Notes under the pieces: generated by a model
What the model saw: only the letters and a program-made list of their open reading frames with translations
Database searches by the model: none
What the model was told of the DNA's origin: nothing
Program-made: the position numbers and the translations under genes
NCBI GenBank assembly: GCA_049511115.1
Contig: JBEKYH010000085.1
Span: forward strand, 1 to 13,034
DNA length: 13,034 nucleotides
Reading direction: 5' to 3'
DNA from: JBEKYH01 sp049511115
Lineage (GTDB): Bacteria > Planctomycetota > Phycisphaerae > Tepidisphaerales > Tepidisphaeraceae
Shown here: piece by piece, positions 6,433-13,034 of the stretch
How positions within the stretch are numbered: the stretch's first letter is position 1
Layout: every line of letters starts with the position of its first letter

Positions 6433-6491
6433 TTATCTTTTTTGCTGAACCCCGGCCGCGCGTGATCGTATTTCCTGGGGGAGGAACCCAC
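6433..6491 (+). promoter_or_regulatory. Leader of second pseudopilin gene (copy 2 of a duplicated leader)
   Basis: TTATCTTTTTTGC (6433-6445), CCGGCCG (6452-6458) and a strong G-rich Shine-Dalgarno GGGGGAGGA ending at 6485 lie 40 nt or less from the ATG. They mirror the order and spacing upstream of the first copy (CCGGCCG is 40 nt before the ATG here and 38 nt there). Confidence 0.45.
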
Positions 6492-7514
6492 ATGCGGCGG
6501 CGCGGATTTACCATTCTGGATCTGGTTATTGTCATTGTGGTATTGCTTTTCCTCGCGGCTCTTCTGTTGCCCGCACTGCATGGCGGTCCTCATAAGCAAT
6601 CGGTACTGGTTTCATGTGCGTCCAATCTCAAACAGATCGGCCTCGCCACCAGCTATTACGCGGAGGATAACAATGGCTATCTTCCTCAATGGCCGGAGGA
6701 GGGCCTGTCGCCGCTGCGGCATGGGTTGAAAGTGTTTTCCGGCGGGAGCTATTGGGATCCGAATTCATTTCCGAATTATGCCCCGCCCGTCAATCTGTCG
6801 GCCCAGGGTGATGCGAACGACCCGACGGCAGGCATTTTCGTCCTGCACATGCAGGGCTATCTGGGCAAATGGAACTACCGCGGACTGCCTCCGACTGTTG
6901 CCAATGTGGCCAGAGCCCGTGCCGATCTGAACTATTTTCAGATCAGGTTTTGTCCAGCCCTTTCTGGGCAAAATGTTGGCAACGTCGAAACGGATTGGGG
7001 AAGCTCATACCTCTATAATCCGCATTGGATTTACGTCGATCCGAAGTGGTGGCAAGGAGTCGTCGATCAATATCCCGCGGCAAAGAATCTCGGCGTCGGG
7101 GATCAGCCGATCACGGCGTGGTACAGGAAAGTCGCCGACTATCCTCCCTATGCAGCGCTTGGCACGGACATGATCTATAGGAGCGAGTTCCTGGGGCATC
7201 GACCATCTCAGGGCGCGGCAATATGGAATATGCTGTTTGCCGACGGTCACGTCCAACAGGTGCAAGATAGCTATGTCGTCGGCGGTCTGGACGGTAAGGG
7301 CGACGTCGCACACGGCGGGAACCAAGGTGAAGTCACAGACACGTTTGCCGGGATGAAAGTCCTGGATGATTATCTGGATATTCTCGAAACTGAGGCCAGT
7401 GGCGGGAATCCACTGAAAACGGACGCCTATTCGGATGCGTTGGCTCACCCGCAATATCCGCTTTTGGATCGGGAAGACGCAGCCAAGGCCGGCCAATCCG
7501 CGCAACGCTACTAA
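6492..7514 (+). CDS. Pseudopilin-like protein with prepilin motif (copy 2)
   Basis: A 340-residue paralogue of the preceding gene. The leader is only MRRRG, with cleavage expected after G5, then F6-T-I-L-D10, so the usual Glu at mature position 5 is replaced by Asp. A long hydrophobic helix rich in Val and Leu follows (11-30), then ASNLKQIGLATSYY. The C-terminal signature is canonical here, FADGHV (249-254). Like copy 1 it has the YNPHWI.VDP..WQGVV, KNLGVGD and DDYLDILE blocks, so the two arose by tandem duplication and have since diverged considerably. A GTG-initiated extension to 6462 is possible, but the Shine-Dalgarno GGAGGA 6 nt before 6492 and the conserved leader shape favour this ATG. 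The short gap to copy 1 (83 bp) allows co-transcription. Confidence 0.88.
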   Translation: MRRRGFTILDLVIVIVVLLFLAALLLPALHGGPHKQSVLVSCASNLKQIGLATSYYAEDNNGYLPQWPEEGLSPLRHGLKVFSGGSYWDPNSFPNYAPPVNLSAQGDANDPTAGIFVLHMQGYLGKWNYRGLPPTVANVARARADLNYFQIRFCPALSGQNVGNVETDWGSSYLYNPHWIYVDPKWWQGVVDQYPAAKNLGVGDQPITAWYRKVADYPPYAALGTDMIYRSEFLGHRPSQGAAIWNMLFADGHVQQVQDSYVVGGLDGKGDVAHGGNQGEVTDTFAGMKVLDDYLDILETEASGGNPLKTDAYSDALAHPQYPLLDREDAAKAGQSAQRY

Positions 7515-7558
7515 CGGCATTAATTGGCAAGTTACGACAGCCTAACCACGCCAACTCA

Positions 7559-7567
7559 TGCTACAAT
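7559..7567 (+). promoter_or_regulatory. Extended -10 promoter for a leaderless amrS transcript
   Basis: TG-C-TACAAT (TG at 7559-7560, hexamer 7562-7567) matches an extended -10 element and lies 9 nt before the ATG at 7577. No Shine-Dalgarno precedes that ATG. Transcription starting 6-9 nt after the box would give an mRNA with zero to three leader bases. No good -35 is seen at 16-18 nt, as is tolerated by extended -10 promoters. Confidence 0.5.
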
Positions 7568-7576
7568 TCCGACGCG

Positions 7577-8710
7577 ATGCCCATCGAAATCTCCCAGGAC
7601 AAGCAGCGCCTTGAGTCCCTCAAAGGGATGCTCCAGGAATACAGCGTTCCCGCTGCCGAGGCGTTGATCCGTCATGGCGAAAACGGCGAAATCCAATGCT
7701 TCTCCTGCGGCCATCGCTGTCTTCTCAAACCGGGCCGCGACGGTGTTTGCCGCGTGCGGTACAACGATAATGGGACGCTTATGGTGCCGCATGGATATGT
7801 CGGGGCGCTGGCGTGCGATCCAATCGAAAAGAAGCCATTTTTCCATGTTCTACCCGGAAGCGACGCCCTCACCTTTGGCATGCTGGGGTGCGATTTTCAT
7901 TGCGGCTATTGCCAGAATTGGGTGACCAGCCAGATGCTGCGCGATCCCAAGGCCGTTGCCGCGCCGCGGCTGTGCACGGCGAAACAACTGGTTGACATGG
8001 CCGTTCAGCACCGCGCGCCGGTCGTGGCGTCGAGTTATAACGAGCCGCTGATCACCAGCGAATGGGCCGTTGAGGTTTTCACGGAGGCGCGAACGCGCGG
8101 CCTTCGCTGTGCGTATATCTCTAATGGAAATGCCACGCCGCAGGTGCTGGATTTCATTCGCCCGCACGTAGACGCCTACAAGGTCGATCTGAAAAGCTTC
8201 GACGATAAAAACTATCGCCAGCTCGGCGGCGTGCTGGCCAACGTGGTCGAAACGATCAAAATGCTCAAGGAGCGGAATTTCTGGGTGGAGATCGTGACGC
8301 TGGTGGTGCCGGGTTTCAGCGACGACGCCGACCAACTGCGAAAAATGGCCGACTTTTTAGCGTCGGTCGATCCGCTGATGCCGTGGCACGTAACGGCGTT
8401 TCATCCCGATTACAAGATGCGCGACCGGCGGCATACCGTGGCCGATGATCTGCTTCGCATCGCCGAATACGGCCGCGCCGCGGGATTAAAATATATTTAC
8501 CCGGGAAATCTGCCCGGCCGCGTTGGCGAATGGGAAAACACGCGCTGCCACCATTGCCAAAGCACGGTGATCCGGCGGCATGGTTTCCTGGTCCAGCAAA
8601 ATCGCGTGGGCGCCGACGGCCTTTGCCCCGAATGCCATCGCCCCTTGCCGGGCGTATGGGGCAAGGCGTCGGGCTATGGAGATGGGCGAGTCAGGCCGCT
8701 GTTGTTCTAG
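7577..8710 (+). CDS. amrS: AmmeMemoRadiSam system radical SAM enzyme
   Basis: A 377-residue radical SAM protein related to pyruvate formate-lyase activating enzymes. The [4Fe-4S] cluster motif CxxxCxxC is C105-D-F-H-C109-G-Y-C112, preceded by LTFGMLG. SSYNEP (152-157), YISNGN (180-185) and the YKVDLKSF strand (201-208) match the family core. It has an N-terminal four-Cys zinc-like knuckle (C41, C44, C48, C58) and a C-terminal pair CHHC (324-327) and CPEC (350-353), both typical of the AmrS subgroup. The family co-occurs with AMMECR1 (AmrA) and Memo (AmrB) proteins. The exact substrate of the system is not established to my knowledge. Neither partner is in the window. The length is usual for the family. 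The start lacks a Shine-Dalgarno but has a -10-like box 9 nt upstream, so the transcript is probably leaderless. Confidence 0.9.
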   Translation: MPIEISQDKQRLESLKGMLQEYSVPAAEALIRHGENGEIQCFSCGHRCLLKPGRDGVCRVRYNDNGTLMVPHGYVGALACDPIEKKPFFHVLPGSDALTFGMLGCDFHCGYCQNWVTSQMLRDPKAVAAPRLCTAKQLVDMAVQHRAPVVASSYNEPLITSEWAVEVFTEARTRGLRCAYISNGNATPQVLDFIRPHVDAYKVDLKSFDDKNYRQLGGVLANVVETIKMLKERNFWVEIVTLVVPGFSDDADQLRKMADFLASVDPLMPWHVTAFHPDYKMRDRRHTVADDLLRIAEYGRAAGLKYIYPGNLPGRVGEWENTRCHHCQSTVIRRHGFLVQQNRVGADGLCPECHRPLPGVWGKASGYGDGRVRPLLF

Positions 8711-8753
8711 TTGGACTACAGGTCAAAGGAACAGGCCAAAATCAGGCCTTTCC

Positions 8754-8788
8754 TCCTCAGTCCTCAGTCCTCCGTCCTCAGTCCTGGG
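8754..8788. repeat. Five tandem TCCTCAG-type heptamers
   Basis: There are five consecutive 7-nt units: TCCTCAG (8754-8760), TCCTCAG (8761-8767), TCCTCCG (8768-8774), TCCTCAG (8775-8781) and TCCTGGG (8782-8788). They lie in the 189-bp spacer between amrS and the first FG-GAP gene. Heptamer arrays of this kind are, from memory, scattered through intergenic regions of planctomycetes and some related phyla. Their function is unknown. Confidence 0.85.
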
Positions 8789-8793
8789 TAAAC

Positions 8794-8813
8794 GCGCCGA
8801 AAAATGTCGGCGC
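8794..8813 (+). terminator. Hairpin, possible weak terminator of amrS
   Basis: A perfect 7-bp G+C-rich stem, GCGCCGA (8794-8800) with TCGGCGC (8807-8813), has a 6-nt loop. Only TTC follows, so intrinsic termination would be weak. It stands between amrS and the promoter of the next gene. An alternative upstream ATG (8804) for the FG-GAP gene lies in its loop, which argues against that start. A smaller 5-bp stem (8733-8737 with 8745-8749) lies upstream. Confidence 0.4.
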
Positions 8814-8831
8814 TTCAGGTGTTCGGATCGT

Positions 8832-8860
8832 TTGACTTAACGCTCACGCTTCCTTACAAA
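8832..8860 (+). promoter_or_regulatory. Sigma70-type promoter for the FG-GAP/RTX genes
   Basis: TTGACT (8832-8837) and TACAAA (8855-8860) are separated by exactly 17 nt. Transcription would begin near 8867, giving a leader of about 33 nt before the ATG at 8900. The spacer contains the 11-mer CTCACGCTTCC that also occurs at 822-832. Confidence 0.6.
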
Positions 8861-8899
8861 ATGGGGGTTGTGTCCGTCCTTGGTGGCTGGAGGTTGTAT

Positions 8900-10903
8900 A
8901 TGTCGGTCCCGCCGGTGCAATCGACTCAAGCAGGGGATGTTGTCAAATTGCGTAATCGCCGGGCTTTATTGCAGGCCGCGGTGATCGAGCCGATGGAAAT
9001 GCGCACCTTGCTAAGCGTCGGCTTTCTGTCGGCGCCGACCAACTTTTCGCTCCCCGGCTCGGCCGCGTATCCGGTCTATCTGGCCGACATCAACGGCGAC
9101 GGCTATCCGGATGTGATCACGGGCGCTCAATATGAGCAGCCTGCCAAGACCGCCGGTTCCAAGGCCGGCGGCATTGTGTCGTTTACGAATAACGGAGACG
9201 GCAACTTCGCGGCAGCCGCGACCCAGTACGTTGTCGAAGGGATATATAGGGAAAATCCGCTGACTTACTGCGGTGACGGATTGATCAGCGCTGCGGTGGG
9301 TGACATCAACGGCGATGGCACACCGGATATTGCAGTCGCTAAGAATTCTTATCTGCAAGTACAACCCGCACCGGCTACCCTCCATGCCCCATCCATCGTC
9401 ATCCTTGAAGGCAACAATGCCGCCGGCACCGCAGGGACCAGTTACACCACGTTTGCCGCTTATTCGACGGTAAGCCTGGCCAACATTCCCACCGCCGTGA
9501 CGTTCGGCAATTTCTACAGTTCTAGTCTTGGTGGTGGCGGTGGGCGCGGCGGCGTGAGCGGAGATGGGACGCCCGATCTCGTCGTGACCTACGGGTATCA
9601 AAATACGATTGCCATCGTGCCGCTGTCGTCGACGGGCGCGGGAAGCACGACTACGACGACGACTTTGACGCCATCCCTTCAGATTCCCGTAGGCGGCGTT
9701 TATCCCATTTCGACCGCCGTGGCCGACCTGCGCGGCGATGGTTTGGACGACGTGATTACCGCCAACAAGAAAGATAATACCGTCAGCGTTCTGCTCGGCA
9801 TCGGTAACGGGACGTTCCTGCCACCGGAAGTGCTGTCGGTCGGCCAGGCGCCCAGCGACGTCTACGTAGCCGATTTAACTGGCAACGGAATCCCCGACAT
9901 CATTACCACAAACTCCGGCAGCAATACGATCAGCGTACTCATCGGCCGCGGCAACGGCACCTTCAAGAAGGCCGAGACTTTCAATGTCGGCGGCGGCCCC
10001 GACGCCGTGGTTACGGGCGATCTGACGGACAATGGGAAAATCGACATTGTCATCGCCAACGGGACTGGAAATTCGCTTTCGGTCCTCATGGGCAACGGCG
10101 ACGGGACTTTCCAGTCTCCGCAAAATGTTCCACTGGGAGCTTCACCCTCAAGCGTTAACGCGGTGGATTTGACCGGACTGACCGACTCCCAAGGGACTCC
10201 GACCGGGGCGCTGGATCTGGTCGTCACCTCAACCAGCAAAGGCTCGACAGTGGAGGGGCCGACCACGGCCGCCGAGCTGCAGGTGTTGATGAATACCAAC
10301 ACCAATCAGCCGCATATTTCCGTGACAACGGGCGTCGCCAGTATTTACGGCACCAGCGGCAATGATACGATCGATCTGAGCGTCTCCGGCACCGCCCTGC
10401 AAGTGCAGGTCAACACAACGATCAAGTCACTGCCGCTCTCCTCCATCGGCGTCATCAATGTGTACGGCCTGGGCGGCAACGATTCGATCACCATAGGCGC
10501 CAACGTGCCCGCCTTATTTGCCGCCGGCGACGGTGGGGCGGACACCATCGTCGGCAACGACAGCGGCGACGATACCTTCCGCGGCGGCGCGGGCGCTGAT
10601 TCACTGACCGCGGGCTCCGGCGATGATTTCCTCAGCGGCGGCGCGGGTCCCGATACGCTGGTGGCCGGCAGCGGCAACGATACGCTGATGGGCAACGTCG
10701 GCAATGACAGCCTCATTGGCGGCATAGGTAACAATTATATCTCCGGCGGTCCGGGCAACGACACGATCATGGCCTTCAGCGGGTCGGGCACCGACACGGG
10801 CGTCGATACGCTCGTCGGCGGCACCGGCTCCGACCTCATCATGGAAAGCCCCGGCGATTCGGTCTTGCCGGGCACCAGCGGCGATACCGTCACCACCCTC
10901 TAG
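8900..10903 (+). CDS. Large FG-GAP (VCBS) and RTX calcium-binding protein (1)
   Basis: A 667-residue, probably surface or secreted protein. Residues 25-39 read QAAVIE..E.R.LLS (E30, E33, R35, LLS at 37-39), resembling the planctomycete LEPR-XLL N-terminal motif associated with export. Residues 55 to about 460 form an FG-GAP/VCBS beta-propeller, with calcium loops such as DINGDGYPD (63), DINGDGTPD (about 135), DLRGDGLDD (about 276), DLTGNGIPD (about 324) and DLTDNGKID (about 374). From about 484 to the end are RTX-type nonapeptides (GGxGxD-like: GGAGADSL, GSGNDTL, GGTGSDL) that form a calcium-bound beta-roll. One propeller repeat has a Gly-rich insertion (GGGGGRGG) and a poly-Thr stretch follows it. 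GGAGG, 6 nt upstream, fixes the start, so the ATG at 8804 is rejected. A paralogue follows 60 bp downstream. The biological role is unknown; adhesion or matrix building is plausible. Confidence 0.87.
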   Translation: MSVPPVQSTQAGDVVKLRNRRALLQAAVIEPMEMRTLLSVGFLSAPTNFSLPGSAAYPVYLADINGDGYPDVITGAQYEQPAKTAGSKAGGIVSFTNNGDGNFAAAATQYVVEGIYRENPLTYCGDGLISAAVGDINGDGTPDIAVAKNSYLQVQPAPATLHAPSIVILEGNNAAGTAGTSYTTFAAYSTVSLANIPTAVTFGNFYSSSLGGGGGRGGVSGDGTPDLVVTYGYQNTIAIVPLSSTGAGSTTTTTTLTPSLQIPVGGVYPISTAVADLRGDGLDDVITANKKDNTVSVLLGIGNGTFLPPEVLSVGQAPSDVYVADLTGNGIPDIITTNSGSNTISVLIGRGNGTFKKAETFNVGGGPDAVVTGDLTDNGKIDIVIANGTGNSLSVLMGNGDGTFQSPQNVPLGASPSSVNAVDLTGLTDSQGTPTGALDLVVTSTSKGSTVEGPTTAAELQVLMNTNTNQPHISVTTGVASIYGTSGNDTIDLSVSGTALQVQVNTTIKSLPLSSIGVINVYGLGGNDSITIGANVPALFAAGDGGADTIVGNDSGDDTFRGGAGADSLTAGSGDDFLSGGAGPDTLVAGSGNDTLMGNVGNDSLIGGIGNNYISGGPGNDTIMAFSGSGTDTGVDTLVGGTGSDLIMESPGDSVLPGTSGDTVTTL

Positions 10904-10963
10904 GTTGCCCCTCCGGGAAGACGTGTTATCCGCCGCTAACTTCGCGCGAGTCAGGAGTGCAGT

Positions 10964-13034
10964 ATGTCTCGCCGTTTGAAACATCGCAGCCAGTCATCTC
11001 ACGGGCATGCGCCTGCCCCGGTCGATTCAGCAATTCAAGCCGCGGTGGTCGAAGCGCTGGAAGAGCGAAAGCTCCTTTCGACGGTGAAGTTCGCTTCGCC
11101 GCCGACAGTTATCGCGACGAACAATGCGGCCCCGTACTCGGTTGCCATCGGGGATGTGAACGGTGACGGCATTCCGGACATGGTGGTGGCGTGCAGCAAC
11201 GGCACGGTTGAGGTCTTCCTGGGCGAGGGCAACGGAACATTCCAGGGTTCTAGACGGTACAGCGACGGGCTTTCCGCCAGTAATTCGGCGTTTGTCGTTC
11301 TGGCCAAACTTGACCCCGGCGCGTATAGCAACAGTGAGGATATTGTCGTCGGCTCGACGGGCGATGCCGAGGTTTCGGTATTGCTCGGCACGGGCAAGGG
11401 TACCTTCAAAGCGGCGCAGACATTCACGGTTACCAGTGGTTCTTACGTTTACTCGGTGGCCGTCGCCGATATCAACGGCGACGAGGACATCGTCACCGGC
11501 AATACCAACGGCACCGTGAGTGTGCTTTATGGCTACAATAACGGAACGTTCGAGTCCACCTACACCACGGTGACGCCGCCCGGCGGTCCCGGCAACGTCC
11601 GCGTCGCGGCGGGGACGTTGGCCACTGCCAATGGCTCAAAAGTCCTTCTGGCCACGACCAATTCAGTGACCAACGACGTCATCGCTGTCACTCCCAACGG
11701 CAAGGGTAAGTTTACCTACAGCGGCGCGTATTCGGTTGGATCGCAGCCTGATTCCATCGCGCTGGGCAGCTTTACCAGCGACACCGACACCGACATCCTG
11801 GTTGGCGCGGACGATGGCACCGTCTCCGTCCTTCTGGGCAACGGCAACGGAAGTTTCAACCAGCCCAACACGATGAGCGTGGGACAGAACGTGGACACCG
11901 TCGCCATTGCCGATATCAACGGCGACGGCGATCCCGACATTGTGATGGGCGGACAGTTTTTCGGCGCCAACAGCTCATCAGCGTATGGCGCGGCGCGCGT
12001 CCTGTTCGGCAATGGCAACGGCTCGTTTCAAACCAACGCGCCCTATACCGTCAAGACGTATAATACCTATCCGCGCGTCGTCGCCGGCGCACTGGTAACC
12101 GGCGATTCAAGAAACGATCTCGTCATCACCAATTACGTCAGCAAATCGCTCAGTGTCCTCCTCAATTCGACCGTATCAGGCACCGGTCCCAATGGCGCGG
12201 CGAGTATCACCCTGGCAGACGGCGTTCTCACGATTGACGGCACGCCCGAAAATGACACGGCCGAACTGTCGGTTTCCCCCAACGGCAAGCGCCTGCTCAT
12301 CGAGCTGAATTCGGTAGGGTATACCGAAACCTTGGCGTCGGTCACAGCGATCGACATGCACATGGGGGCGGGAAACGACAGTGTTTCCATCGCCGCGGGC
12401 GTCGGCGCCGTTTCCGTGGATGGCGGGCACGGCGACGACACCATCGTCGCGAGCAATCGCGCGCCGGACACGCTATTCGCAAATGGCAAGGACTCCATCC
12501 ACGGCGGCGGAGGCCCTGAACTTCTCGAAGCTGCCGGCAATGGCAGCACACTCATCGGCGGGCATGCCCATGACACGCTGATCGGCATGAGCGGCGGCGA
12601 CAGCATCACTGCCGATGGGCGCGTCGATTCCGTTCTGGGCAAGGGAGGCAGCGATACCCTCGCCGCCGGACCCGGCGAGGATACACTGCGCGCCAATGGC
12701 GGAAAGGGCAGCGTCTCCGGCGGTTCAGGCCCAGACCTGCTCTATGGCGGCGGCGGGCATGATACGCTGACCGCCGGCGCTACCTCGCTGATTGGCGTCG
12801 AAGTGTTCCTGGGCGGCAACACGCTCAAAGCCAGCGGCGGCGATAACCTCCTTATTGGCTTCAATGGCCAGAACGATTTGATCGAAAGCGGGACCGGATC
12901 GGATACCCTCGTAGGCGACCTCAGCGCCACGGGCATGGACACCCTCATCGCTACCGCAGCCGGCGACAGCATCCAGGGGGGGGCGCGCGATTCGATCGTC
13001 AGCGTGGCCTTCGATACTGTGACGGGTGGGGCGC
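10964..13034 (+). CDS. Large FG-GAP (VCBS) and RTX calcium-binding protein (2), 3' end outside window
   Basis: The reading frame runs without a stop from the ATG at 10964 to the window edge (690 complete codons), so the C-terminus is missing. Its N-terminus is basic (MSRRLKHRS) and carries QAAVVEALEERKLLS at 25-39, in exactly the same register as the upstream paralogue and closer to the planctomycete LEPR-XLL consensus. FG-GAP repeats follow, with DVNGDGIPD (64), a shortened DINGDED (169) and DINGDGDPD (317). From about 424 there is a long, partly degenerate RTX region (GGHGDDTI, GGGGHDTL, GTGSDTL). AGGAG (10953-10957), 6 nt before the ATG, supports the start. With only 60 bp after the preceding gene and no terminator between them, the two are probably co-transcribed. 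It was probably made by tandem duplication. A (G)8 tract lies at 12976-12983. Confidence 0.87.
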   Translation, partial: MSRRLKHRSQSSHGHAPAPVDSAIQAAVVEALEERKLLSTVKFASPPTVIATNNAAPYSVAIGDVNGDGIPDMVVACSNGTVEVFLGEGNGTFQGSRRYSDGLSASNSAFVVLAKLDPGAYSNSEDIVVGSTGDAEVSVLLGTGKGTFKAAQTFTVTSGSYVYSVAVADINGDEDIVTGNTNGTVSVLYGYNNGTFESTYTTVTPPGGPGNVRVAAGTLATANGSKVLLATTNSVTNDVIAVTPNGKGKFTYSGAYSVGSQPDSIALGSFTSDTDTDILVGADDGTVSVLLGNGNGSFNQPNTMSVGQNVDTVAIADINGDGDPDIVMGGQFFGANSSSAYGAARVLFGNGNGSFQTNAPYTVKTYNTYPRVVAGALVTGDSRNDLVITNYVSKSLSVLLNSTVSGTGPNGAASITLADGVLTIDGTPENDTAELSVSPNGKRLLIELNSVGYTETLASVTAIDMHMGAGNDSVSIAAGVGAVSVDGGHGDDTIVASNRAPDTLFANGKDSIHGGGGPELLEAAGNGSTLIGGHAHDTLIGMSGGDSITADGRVDSVLGKGGSDTLAAGPGEDTLRANGGKGSVSGGSGPDLLYGGGGHDTLTAGATSLIGVEVFLGGNTLKASGGDNLLIGFNGQNDLIESGTGSDTLVGDLSATGMDTLIATAAGDSIQGGARDSIVSVAFDTVTGGA

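Noticed and set aside
8754..8788. CRISPR array
   Set aside because: The repeats are 7 nt, directly adjacent and without spacers, and there are no cas genes.
8804..8899. Upstream start (ATG 8804) of the first FG-GAP/RTX gene
   Set aside because: This ATG is in a hairpin loop upstream of the likely promoter. The ATG at 8900 has GGAGG 6 nt before it and puts the LEPR-XLL-like motif in the same register as in the paralogue.
9011..9601. A 196-codon minus-strand ORF
   Set aside because: It is antisense shadow of the repetitive FG-GAP gene, caused by high G+C codon bias. No ribosome-binding site or recognisable domain.
10957..11519. Two short plus-strand ORFs (10957-11166, 11163-11519)
   Set aside because: They are out-of-frame shadows of the long gene beginning at 10964, which runs to the window end.

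Overview
The window looks like a chromosomal segment from a planctomycete, most likely class Phycisphaerae (Tepidisphaeraceae-like). This is inferred from a combination of traits: a PEP-CTERM exported protein, two pseudopilin-like proteins with the C-terminal FADGHV-type signature, two large FG-GAP/RTX proteins with an N-terminal motif resembling the planctomycete LEPR-XLL motif, high G+C, and intergenic palindromes and heptamer repeats. There is no rRNA, tRNA, CRISPR array, transposase or phage gene. No marker gene settles the taxonomy.

Layout. Positions 2-703 hold the 3' part of a PEP-CTERM protein gene, closed by a strong intrinsic terminator (779-814). On the minus strand, 2734-847 is a two-gene unit: a GH10-xylanase-like protein that seems to lack both catalytic glutamates, followed after 1 nt by a small membrane-anchored helix-hairpin-helix (ComEA-like) protein. 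Diverging from it on the plus strand is a translationally coupled pair of unrecognised proteins (2801-3475 and 3472-4209, ATGA overlap). Next comes a B12-binding-fold protein (4367-5143) whose cobalamin-contacting residues appear to be replaced. After it lie two palindromes, including a 33-bp perfect inverted repeat built from a 9-nt tandem motif. Two tandem paralogous pseudopilin-like genes follow (5362-6408, 6492-7514), each with a similar leader. Then comes an AmrS-type radical SAM enzyme (7577-8710), probably read from a leaderless transcript. A spacer with five tandem heptamers, a hairpin and a good sigma70-type promoter leads to two tandem FG-GAP/RTX proteins (8900-10903; 10964 to the window end). 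The second is open at the right edge.

How it fits together. Much of the coding capacity is for surface or secreted products: the PEP-CTERM protein, the pseudopilins and the two FG-GAP/RTX proteins. The prepilin peptidase, PEP-CTERM sorting enzyme and secretion systems they would need are not in the window. The GH10-like, B12-like and two unknown proteins are probably cytoplasmic, since none has a visible signal peptide. I see no single coherent pathway. The most interesting theme is enzyme or sensor folds that have kept their scaffold but lost canonical active residues (GH10-like and B12-like proteins), next to a conserved-looking pair of unknown function.
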